Below, in pieces: positions 1 to 6,006 of a DNA stretch of 8,639 nt. The position numbers were made by a program, and so were the translations under genes. How positions within the stretch are numbered: the first letter of the stretch is position 1; each line of letters starts with the position of its first letter. The DNA comes from Nocardioides sp. GTDB taxonomy: Bacteria; Actinomycetota; Actinomycetes; Propionibacteriales; Nocardioidaceae. Location of the stretch: NCBI GenBank assembly GCA_029264225.1, contig JARICB010000198.1, positions 1-8,639 on the forward strand. The letters run 5' to 3'. The notes beneath the pieces are model-generated. The model was given only the letters and a program-made list of their open reading frames with translations, was not told the DNA's origin and searched no databases.

Positions 1-200
1 CGGAGGCCGTCTATCTGGGTGACGGGTGGCCGAGCGTGACCAGGGTCGACGACCTCGAGGGGGTCCGCGCCGCGTTGGCGGCCATCGCGTCCGATGGGTT
101 CGCCAAGACCCCGGTCGCTGACCGGCCCGGCGTCGTACCCCTCGACGGGCAGGCCGCACGCAGGTTCGTCCAGCGGCTGCGAGAACTCAACCTGCGCTGA
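1..200 (+). CDS. C-terminal fragment of an unrecognised protein (5' truncated by window edge)
   Basis: An open frame enters from the left edge (first full codon at base 3) and ends in TGA at 198-200, giving 65 residues. The visible part begins EAVYLGDGWPSVTRVDDLEG, continues with an Ala-rich stretch that looks helical, and ends in a basic helix (FVQRLRELNLR). I do not recognise a family from this tail. Its place at the edge of a glycan locus makes a glycan-related enzyme plausible, but nothing in these residues proves it. The last 14 nt overlap the 3' end of the convergent - strand gene. The codons favour G or C at the third position, as in the neighbouring genes, which supports real coding. 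A longer - strand frame lying antisense here is a shadow. Confidence 0.6.
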   Translation, partial: EAVYLGDGWPSVTRVDDLEGVRAALAAIASDGFAKTPVADRPGVVPLDGQAARRFVQRLRELNLR

Positions 201-2739
201 GCCCCGACTTCACGGGGTCCTGTTCCCATTCGTCCAACGGCAGGTAGGTGCCACGCAGACGGCGCGCGACCCGGGCCCCGCTGTGGCCGTCGCTGGCAGC
301 GTGCAGCGCCTTGCCCCAGGCCAGCCAGGACTCGTCCAGCGGCGCGCCGGACAGCAGGGCCGATACTCGGTCGAGCCCGTCGCGCAGACTCGCCTGTACG
401 ACCAGCGGGCTGCCAGCGGCCCCGGGCAGCGCCACGACGGGGAGATCGATCCGAGCAGCGTCGGCGAGGTCGCCGATCCAACCGGTTACGACGACGTCCG
501 CGATGCGCCAAGCCATCTCCACCTGCACCGGGTGGGGAGCGAGGCTGTGCGGGCGCAGTTGAGTGGCGTCGTAGAGGTCCACGAGCGGCGCGGGCACCGC
601 TGTGTCCCACGTCGGAGGTGCAGCCCAGAGCACCGCAACATCGGGGTGCTCCTGGGCCCAGAGTCCCAAGTCGTCGATCTCGGCGTCCGTGGCCGAGAGC
701 GGCGAGATGACCACGACCCTGCGACCCCGGGTGGCGGAGCGCAGCACCGACAGATCGTCTCGTAGTGCGGGGGACAGGTCTGCCTCGTCGCCGACGAGCA
801 GGTCGATGCGCGGCGATCCGCTTGCCCAGATGTCGGTGCTTTCCAACCGCGGGTAGATCGCGGAAGCCTGCTCGGCCACCTCCTCAGAGGCCACCACGAC
901 GGTGGAGACGAGGGAGCGCTCATAGTCGCGTGGTGGCGCTTCCCGGGGCTCCCACAGCCCGTGGAGTGGCACGCCGGGGGTCTCGTGGCCGGTCGGTGCG
1001 CCGAGGGCGACAAAACGGTGGTAGCGCGCGGACAGTGGGTGGTTGACGTCGCTGCGGGGCCCGCTCGTGACGAAGATCTGGCGCGACCGGAGCGCATACA
1101 TCTGCCCGGCAGCGTTCTCGACCGGTGCCACCGTGACACGGGCGCCGCTGAGCTTCACGGGCCGGCCAGCGGTGAGCACGATCTTGTGGATGGACGGGTC
1201 CTCACGGACGGCCTCGAAGACACCGCGAGCCTCACCAGACATCACACCGGTGCGTGAGTCGACCGGGAAGAGCCACCAGTGCGGGTGCTTCGGTGCCCAC
1301 TTGTCCTCGGCGTCGAAGGTGTCGGGACCGATGTTGTTCGGATCGTTGATGCTGCCGTCGGCCCGGGTGTGGATACCGAAACTGCGGTGCAGGCTCCATG
1401 CCGGGGCGACCCGGTGCAGGTTGCGCTCCATCGCGTCCACGTCGGCGTCGGGAACGAGGGCGCGCACCCGCGACTTCCACTGGGCAAGGTCGGGAGTCGA
1501 GAACGGGTTCTCGTAGAGGAACTGCCGCTTGAGCAGGGGAAAACCTTCGGCCATCAGGTCGAAGGCCGACTCCCGGTAGACAGGGTGGTAGGGCAGGATC
1601 CCGTCGACGAACGTGGCCAGTTCATAGCCCTTGAGGATCAGGTAGCGGGAGAAGCCGATCTCATACTTGAGGATGATCGTCGTCTTCTCGGTCTGCGCCA
1701 CGACGTCGTTGAGCCGGGTGCGGAAGCTGAGGTCATCGATCACGCGGCGGCGGTAGACCAAGAAGTAGGAGCCGACGTGGATGAAGTCGGAGTAGCGCCA
1801 CAGCTCGAGGTGGCGCATCTTGTCCTGCACCTCCTCGACCCGGAGTGGGCGACCCAGGCGCGCATGATCCTCGGTGGTGAAGTGCTCGTAGGTGCCTTGC
1901 AGGCCCCACCAGTCGGCGGCCTGCTGGTCCATCTTGGCGAAGACGGTCTCGAACGGCTGGACCAGGTAACAGGAGTCGTTGGCCAGGATCAGCTCGTCGT
2001 AGCCCTCGATCACGTCCCAGCCGACGAGTTCTTGGGCCAGCATCGAGTAGGAGCCGAAGTCGTAGCGGCCGTGCCGGATGGCCCAGCGTCCTGCCGTGTA
2101 GGGCGCGATCTTCTCGAGCTCGCCGGGTGCCATCTCGCAGTCGGCCAGGTAGTAGATGTCGGCGTGCTGGCTCAGATCGGCCAGGTAGGCCACCACGGTC
2201 GGGTCGACCACGCCGTCGAGGTCGAAGGCGGCGAAGAGGCAGACGCGGCGTACGGCGCCCGCGGTGGGCTCGGCAGGAGGCAGCGACTGCACCTCGGGAA
2301 GGGTGAGCAGTCCCCGACGCTTGCCCTCGCACACGTAGTGCACGAGTGGGTTGATGTCTTCGCGGCGCGGGTCCAGGTATTCGTTCCAGTAGAACCACAG
2401 ATCGAAGTGGGCTGAGGGGTGCCGCAGCTCCGTCCACCCTCCCTTGAGGAAGTGCCGGAGTTCCTCCTGGCTGCCACACAGGTTCCAGCCCGGATCCTGG
2501 TTGTGCCACCAGTAGCCGAAGGCGTCGAACTCGCCGCTCGCCGAGATGACGGCGAATTCGGCCGCCAGCCGGTCCTGGGCAGGCAGATCTGCCGACAGCA
2601 GGGGCTGGGCGGCGTCGTGCTCAGGGAGACCGCTCTCCAGAACGGCGGCGACCAGAGCAGGTTGCTGCTCGCTCGCAGTGTCTGCATATCGGGCGACAAA
2701 GGCCAGCCATCGCTGCTCGAACTCGTCCACGGAACCCAT
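187..2739 (-). CDS. Multidomain glycan-assembly protein: repeat pair, RgpF-like domain, degenerate CDP-glycerol glycerophosphotransferase-like region
   Basis: This 850-residue protein has three parts. Residues ~70-145 hold two degenerate repeats, FDAFGYW...RHFLKGG and FDLWFYWNEY...PLVHYVCEG. Residues ~163-395 resemble rhamnan synthesis protein F (RgpF), with VCLFAAFDLDG, YDELILANDSCYLVQPFE, HVGSYFLVYRR and a late GYELATFVDGILPYHP. RgpF proteins take part in building rhamnose-containing cell-wall polysaccharides. Residues ~515-790 resemble the CDP-glycerol glycerophosphotransferase fold: RQIFVTSG, RYHRFVALGAPTG, an IWASGSPRIDLL segment, then ADVVVTGWIGD. The usual HGT..K and DYSS signatures of that family are not visible, so this part may be inactive or altered. 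No signal peptide or membrane segment is seen, so a cytoplasmic site is likely. The start is ATG at 2739-2737; its Shine-Dalgarno is poor (GAGG directly abuts the ATG), and GTG at codon 4 is an alternative. It is divergent from the coiled-coil gene. Domain assignment is by eye. Confidence 0.85.
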   Translation of the reverse strand: MGSVDEFEQRWLAFVARYADTASEQQPALVAAVLESGLPEHDAAQPLLSADLPAQDRLAAEFAVISASGEFDAFGYWWHNQDPGWNLCGSQEELRHFLKGGWTELRHPSAHFDLWFYWNEYLDPRREDINPLVHYVCEGKRRGLLTLPEVQSLPPAEPTAGAVRRVCLFAAFDLDGVVDPTVVAYLADLSQHADIYYLADCEMAPGELEKIAPYTAGRWAIRHGRYDFGSYSMLAQELVGWDVIEGYDELILANDSCYLVQPFETVFAKMDQQAADWWGLQGTYEHFTTEDHARLGRPLRVEEVQDKMRHLELWRYSDFIHVGSYFLVYRRRVIDDLSFRTRLNDVVAQTEKTTIILKYEIGFSRYLILKGYELATFVDGILPYHPVYRESAFDLMAEGFPLLKRQFLYENPFSTPDLAQWKSRVRALVPDADVDAMERNLHRVAPAWSLHRSFGIHTRADGSINDPNNIGPDTFDAEDKWAPKHPHWWLFPVDSRTGVMSGEARGVFEAVREDPSIHKIVLTAGRPVKLSGARVTVAPVENAAGQMYALRSRQIFVTSGPRSDVNHPLSARYHRFVALGAPTGHETPGVPLHGLWEPREAPPRDYERSLVSTVVVASEEVAEQASAIYPRLESTDIWASGSPRIDLLVGDEADLSPALRDDLSVLRSATRGRRVVVISPLSATDAEIDDLGLWAQEHPDVAVLWAAPPTWDTAVPAPLVDLYDATQLRPHSLAPHPVQVEMAWRIADVVVTGWIGDLADAARIDLPVVALPGAAGSPLVVQASLRDGLDRVSALLSGAPLDESWLAWGKALHAASDGHSGARVARRLRGTYLPLDEWEQDPVKSGLSAG

Positions 2740-2796
2740 CCTCGTCGTCTGTACTGGCGCATGCAGCCTAGTGGGCGTCCTCGCTGGGCGACGAGG
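2740..2796. repeat. 8-bp inverted repeat in the divergent intergenic region (candidate operator)
   Basis: CCTCGTCG at 2740-2747 and CGACGAGG at 2789-2796 are perfect inverted copies separated by 41 bp. A third partial arm, CCTCG at 2779-2783, can pair with CGAGG at 2792-2796 across an 8-nt loop. The arms flank the - strand -10 candidate, and one arm abuts the ATG of the RgpF-like gene. This could be a regulator site for both divergent transcripts, or chance in GC-rich DNA. Confidence 0.3.
2765..2770 (-). promoter_or_regulatory. Candidate -10 hexamer for the RgpF-like gene
   Basis: Read on the - strand, these bases are TAGGCT, fitting the actinobacterial TANNNT -10 pattern, 25 nt upstream of the ATG at 2739. 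A start about 7 nt downstream would leave a leader of about 20 nt. No convincing TTGACN -35 lies 17-18 nt further up. TANNNT hexamers are common by chance, so this is tentative. Confidence 0.3.
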
Positions 2797-2805
2797 CGCC
2801 GATGC

Positions 2806-2811
2806 TAGGTT
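2806..2811 (+). promoter_or_regulatory. Candidate leaderless -10 hexamer for the coiled-coil protein operon
   Basis: TAGGTT fits TANNNT and is followed by exactly 7 nt (2812-2818) before the GTG at 2819. This is the spacing expected when transcription begins at the first base of the start codon, a common arrangement in actinobacteria. A competing reading is that AGG at 2807-2809 is a weak Shine-Dalgarno 9 nt from the GTG. No clear -35 is seen. Confidence 0.4.
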
Positions 2812-2818
2812 TCCGTGC

Positions 2819-3355
2819 GTGGATCAGGACAGCGTGCAGAGCACGGCGGAGCAGCAATCCGGTGAGCTTCACGACCGACTACGGCTGGCCGAGCGTGAGC
2901 TCAAGTGGACCCAGATCGAGGCCGAGCACCAGGCCGAGAATCTCCAGCGCGTACGCCGCCAGCGAGCCCGGCTCCGCGAGCAGCTCGACCTGGCCACCGA
3001 GACGCTCGCCGAGAGCCTCAGTGAGCGCTACTGGAACCGTGCCGGTGGCACCAGGTCTGCCCTGGGCCGGTTGACCGGACGCTCCGGGCGTACCGGATCT
3101 GGGTCGGTCGAGACCGACCTGGTCGCGGAGGTGGAGGCCAGTGACCTCTTCGACGGAGCCTGGTACCTGCGCCAATATCCCCAGGCGATGCGTGAGCAAA
3201 CGGCGCCGGCAGTCCATCTGGTGCGCCACGGCAACGACAAGGGGCTCGACCCCAGCGAACGTTTCAGCACCGCCCGCTACCTGCGTACCCACCCCGAGGC
3301 AGTCGAGTCGGGGCTGCCCGCGCTCGTCCACCACCTCCGCTCTGGCCGCTCGTGA
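2819..3355 (+). CDS. Coiled-coil protein with a C-terminal pair of FD..WYL/H..G repeats
   Basis: The product is 178 residues. Residues ~9-70 are rich in Glu, Arg, Gln and Leu and look like one long coiled coil. Residues ~71-105 form a Gly/Ser/Arg linker. The end carries two repeats: FDGAWYLRQYP...APAVHLVRHG (111-143) and FSTARYLRTHP...PALVHHLRSG (149-177). The first repeat aligns without gaps over 33 residues, 13 identical, to residues 112-144 of the divergent 850-residue protein. No catalytic motif, signal peptide or membrane segment is seen, so an adaptor or scaffold role is more likely than an enzymatic one; that is inference. The chosen start is GTG at 2819. The open frame runs further upstream, but that extension would run back over the divergent gene. 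The stop overlaps the next start as GTGA (4 nt), implying translational coupling. The specific function is not recognised. Confidence 0.75.
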   Translation: MDQDSVQSTAEQQSGELHDRLRLAERELKWTQIEAEHQAENLQRVRRQRARLREQLDLATETLAESLSERYWNRAGGTRSALGRLTGRSGRTGSGSVETDLVAEVEASDLFDGAWYLRQYPQAMREQTAPAVHLVRHGNDKGLDPSERFSTARYLRTHPEAVESGLPALVHHLRSGRS

Positions 3356-4569
3356 GCGACGTCATTCACGATCACGTCGTCGTCGGTGGAGGCATCGTCG
3401 GGCTGTCCACGGCCAAGCACCTGCTGGCGTCTCGGCCGGGCTCCGACGTGCGGGTCCTGGACAAGGAGCAGATCCTCGCCCGCCACCAGACCGGACACAA
3501 CAGCGGCGTCATCCACTCCGGTATCTACTACGAGCCCGGGTCGCTCAAGGCGCGCATGTGCCGTGAGGGCGCCCGCCGCACCGAGGAGTACGCCGCAGCG
3601 CACGACATCCCCGTCAGACTGATCGGGAAACTGCTGGTGGCCACCGACGAGCGTGAGCTCGCCCAGATGGAGGCACTGCGGGAGCGGGCCGACATCAATG
3701 GCGTGGCCGCGGAGGTCATCGATGCTGGCGAACTTCGTCGACGCGAGCCCCACGTGTCCGGTCTTGGTGCCCTCTGGCTGCCGGGCACCGGCATTACCGA
3801 CTACCGAGCCATTGCCCAGGCGATGGCCGACGACGTCGGCGCCGGCGGCGGAGAGGTCCGAACCGGGTGCGAGGTCACCGGCATCGTCGAGACCGCTGAC
3901 GAAGTGCGGCTGCACACCAGCGGCGGGGTGGTGCGTGCCCGCCACGTGGTCTTCTGCGCCGGCGTCCAGGCGGATCGGGTCGCCCGACTGGCCGGGTTGC
4001 CGGTCGACTTCGCGATCGTGCCCTTCCGCGGGGAGTACTACGACGTCGTTCCGGAGCGCGCCGACCTCGTCTCGAGCCTCATCTACCCGATCCCCGACCC
4101 GTCCCTGCCTTTCCTGGGCGTACACCTGACCCCCACCGTCGATGGCGGTCTCAACGTCGGGCCCAACGCGGTGCTCGGCTTCGCCCGCGAGGGCTACCGC
4201 AAGTTCTCCGTCGACTGGCGTGACGCCGTGGAGTTGGCCGGCTTCCGCGGGATGTATCCGCTGGCCCGCCAGCACCTGCGCACCGGAGCCCGCGAGCTGC
4301 GCAACTCGGTGTGGAAGACGGGCTATCTGCGCGAGTGTCAGAAGTATGCGCCCGGCCTGACCGCCGAGGACCTGACCCCCAGGGAGGCGGGAATTCGCGC
4401 CCAGGCGGTGCTGCGCGACGGTTCGTTCGTCCACGACTTCCTGCTGCGTCGCACGGCGCGTACCCTGCACGTCGTCAATGCGCCCTCACCTGCGGCCACC
4501 TCGGCGTTGCCCATCGGTGAAGCTCTGGCCCGGATGGCCATCACTGGCGAGGATCACATCGGGGCCTGA
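3352..4569 (+). CDS. lhgO: L-2-hydroxyglutarate oxidase (LhgO/L2HGDH) family FAD-dependent oxidoreductase
   Basis: This 405-residue protein has the usual length for LhgO enzymes, which oxidise L-2-hydroxyglutarate to 2-oxoglutarate with FAD and pass electrons to an acceptor such as membrane quinone. The N-terminal FAD fold shows VVGGGIVGLST (G12, G14, G17). The family signature HNSGVIHSGIYYEPGSLKA spans residues 49-67. GLNVGPNAVLGFAREGY (266-282) and the C-terminal APSPAATSALPIGE (377-390) are also typical. There is no frameshift and nothing is missing. The start is GTG at 3352, overlapping the preceding stop by 4 nt. A sugar-nucleotide dehydrogenase gene follows 27 nt downstream, so the flavoenzyme sits in a glycan operon rather than a lysine or glutarate degradation operon. 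It may recycle 2-hydroxyglutarate made by that neighbour, or oxidise another hydroxy acid. The family call is strong; the substrate is inferred. Confidence 0.9.
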   Translation: MSDVIHDHVVVGGGIVGLSTAKHLLASRPGSDVRVLDKEQILARHQTGHNSGVIHSGIYYEPGSLKARMCREGARRTEEYAAAHDIPVRLIGKLLVATDERELAQMEALRERADINGVAAEVIDAGELRRREPHVSGLGALWLPGTGITDYRAIAQAMADDVGAGGGEVRTGCEVTGIVETADEVRLHTSGGVVRARHVVFCAGVQADRVARLAGLPVDFAIVPFRGEYYDVVPERADLVSSLIYPIPDPSLPFLGVHLTPTVDGGLNVGPNAVLGFAREGYRKFSVDWRDAVELAGFRGMYPLARQHLRTGARELRNSVWKTGYLRECQKYAPGLTAEDLTPREAGIRAQAVLRDGSFVHDFLLRRTARTLHVVNAPSPAATSALPIGEALARMAITGEDHIGA

Positions 4570-4585
4570 CCGGCCTCGAAAGAGA

Positions 4586-4591
4586 AGAGGA
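4586..4591 (+). promoter_or_regulatory. Ribosome binding site for the Gfo/Idh/MocA gene
   Basis: AGAGGA lies 5 nt before the GTG at 4597, within a purine-rich run (AAAGAGAAGAGGAAA) that stands out from the GC-rich background. It fixes the GTG as the start and is the strongest Shine-Dalgarno in the + strand operon. Confidence 0.7.
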
Positions 4592-4596
4592 AATCA

Positions 4597-5547
4597 GTGT
4601 CGCTCCGCATCGCCCTCGTGGGCTGTGGCTCCATGGGCCTCAACCATGCCCGAGTCATCGCCAACGGCCCCGTGACCGACCTTGCACTGATCATCGATCC
4701 GGACGAGGCAGCGGGTCGACGCGTCGCCGAGATGTACGACGCCGCATGGGCGCCGACCCTCGACGGGCTCGCCGACGTCGATGCTGTCGTGGTGGCAGCT
4801 CCGACCGAGCACCACTTCGCCACCGCGATCCCGATCATCGAGGCCGGGTTGCCACTCCTCATCGAGAAGCCGGTCTGTCCGTCCGTGGCCGACACCGAAG
4901 CCGTTGTCGCGGCGGCCGAGAAGGCCGGAGTGCCGCTCATGTGCGGGCTGCTCGAGCGCTTCAACCCGGCGGTCCAGGTCGCCTGGCAGATGATGGAGGA
5001 GCCGCTGCTGGTGCGCAGTGAGCGGCACTCCCCGTATGCCCCCCGGATCAAGACCGGGGTGGCCTGGGACCTGTTGGTGCATGACGTCGACCTGGTCATC
5101 CAGGCTTTCGGCGGTGACCACCCCGTCAACGTCGACGTGGCGCGTGGTCACTTCCACCCTTCCTCGCTGCCCGACGCCGAAGACGTTATCGAGGCGTCGT
5201 TGAACTTCGCCGACGGCGGCATCGCGTCGGTCTCGGCCAGCCGGATCGGCCAGCGCAAGGTGCGCACGATGACGATCTGCGAGATCGACCGGATGATCGA
5301 GGTCGACCTCCTGCGCCGCAACGTCACGACCTACCGCCACACCACGGTCAACCCGGATGCACGCGGGACCGGCTTTCGCCAGAGCACGGAGATCGAGGTC
5401 CCCGAGATCATCGGCGCCGAGCCGTTGGTCAGTCAGTTGTCACACTTCGTCGACCTGATCGAGGGCCGAGCAGACATCGCCCGCGAACGCGCCTCGATCC
5501 TGCCCGCCCACCGGGTCATCGAGCAGGCGTTGGCCGTTACTCGCTGA
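4597..5547 (+). CDS. Gfo/Idh/MocA family oxidoreductase, probable nucleotide-sugar (3-)dehydrogenase
   Basis: The product is 316 residues, normal for the shorter members of this NAD(P)-dependent family. The N-terminal Rossmann fold begins RIALVGCGSMGLNHARV (4-20). AAPTEHH is at 67-73 and the family EKP motif at 90-92, with Lys91 as the likely catalytic lysine. LLERFNPAVQ (118-127) and DLLVHDVDL (158-166, conserved His162) match the pattern I associate with GnnA-like UDP-GlcNAc 3-dehydrogenases, which oxidise the sugar C3 hydroxyl ahead of an aminotransferase. That sub-family call rests on motif memory. It is the last gene of the + strand operon, 27 nt after the LhgO-like gene, with a good ribosome binding site before its GTG start. 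Its 3' end overlaps the convergent acyltransferase gene by 11 nt. Other options are a general sugar dehydrogenase or an inositol-type enzyme. Confidence 0.85.
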   Translation: MSLRIALVGCGSMGLNHARVIANGPVTDLALIIDPDEAAGRRVAEMYDAAWAPTLDGLADVDAVVVAAPTEHHFATAIPIIEAGLPLLIEKPVCPSVADTEAVVAAAEKAGVPLMCGLLERFNPAVQVAWQMMEEPLLVRSERHSPYAPRIKTGVAWDLLVHDVDLVIQAFGGDHPVNVDVARGHFHPSSLPDAEDVIEASLNFADGGIASVSASRIGQRKVRTMTICEIDRMIEVDLLRRNVTTYRHTTVNPDARGTGFRQSTEIEVPEIIGAEPLVSQLSHFVDLIEGRADIARERASILPAHRVIEQALAVTR

Positions 5548-6004
5548 CTGGTGCTGCGGCTTGGTCGCCAGCAGTCATTACGAACTCGGGCTCGTGGCCC
5601 GGTCGCAACACCACCCGGCCGACCGGTCGCGCCGGAACGCCCGCGACGATGGTGCGCGCCTCGACGTCCTTGGTGACCACCGCGCCGGCGCCGACGACCG
5701 CTTCGTCGCCGATGCTGAGTCCCATATTGACCACGGCGCCCGCGCCGATGAAGACGCGGTCACCGATGGTCACGGGGGAGTGCTCGAGGGTGGCATGGTC
5801 GCGACCGCTGACGCACCGCTTCGCCGACGAGTGGGTGTAGATCTGCACGCCCGAGGAGATGTCGCAGCCGGCTCCGATCCTCAGACCGCCCGAACCGTCG
5901 ATGACGGTGAACGCGCCGATCCAGGTGCCCTCGCCGATCTCGGGCTCGCCCACCACCCACGCATGCGCGTTCCAACGGTTGGCAGGCAGGCCCGGGGTAG
6001 GCAC
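5537..6004 (-). CDS. Left-handed beta-helix (hexapeptide-repeat) acyltransferase, probable sugar-nucleotide N- or O-acetyltransferase
   Basis: The product is 155 residues. Hexapeptide turns run from ~19 to 115: PEIGEGTWIGAF, GLRIGAGCDISSG, SPVTIGDRVFIGAGAVV, LSIGDEAVVGAGAVV. They close with the typical AGVPARPVG (121-129). His58 in IYTHSS is a candidate catalytic base. Such enzymes form trimers and transfer an acetyl group from acetyl-CoA to sugars or amino sugars, as WbpD does on UDP-linked 3-amino sugars. A polar tail (130-155) lies beyond the helix. The start is GTG at 6004-6002, 2 nt after the stop of the epimerase gene (TGACCGTG), with no clear Shine-Dalgarno, so translation is probably coupled. 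It is the last gene of the - operon, ends in TAA, and overlaps the convergent dehydrogenase gene by 11 nt. The acceptor cannot be told from sequence. Confidence 0.85.
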   Translation of the reverse strand: MPTPGLPANRWNAHAWVVGEPEIGEGTWIGAFTVIDGSGGLRIGAGCDISSGVQIYTHSSAKRCVSGRDHATLEHSPVTIGDRVFIGAGAVVNMGLSIGDEAVVGAGAVVTKDVEARTIVAGVPARPVGRVVLRPGHEPEFVMTAGDQAAAPVSE

Positions 6005-6006
6005 GG

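Noticed and set aside
1279..2415. A 378-codon open frame on the + strand opposite the RgpF-like gene
   Set aside because: Its composition is typical of an antisense shadow, with no recognisable motif; the - strand frame carries the domains.
2546..2818. An upstream extension of the coiled-coil protein to an earlier ATG
   Set aside because: It would run through the start of the divergent gene, and the encoded residues lack the coiled-coil or repeat character of the rest. GTG at 2819 fits better.
3277..4470. A 397-codon open frame on the - strand opposite the LhgO-like gene
   Set aside because: The + strand product matches a known family end to end, whereas this frame has only low-complexity Gly/Val/Asp-rich sequence.
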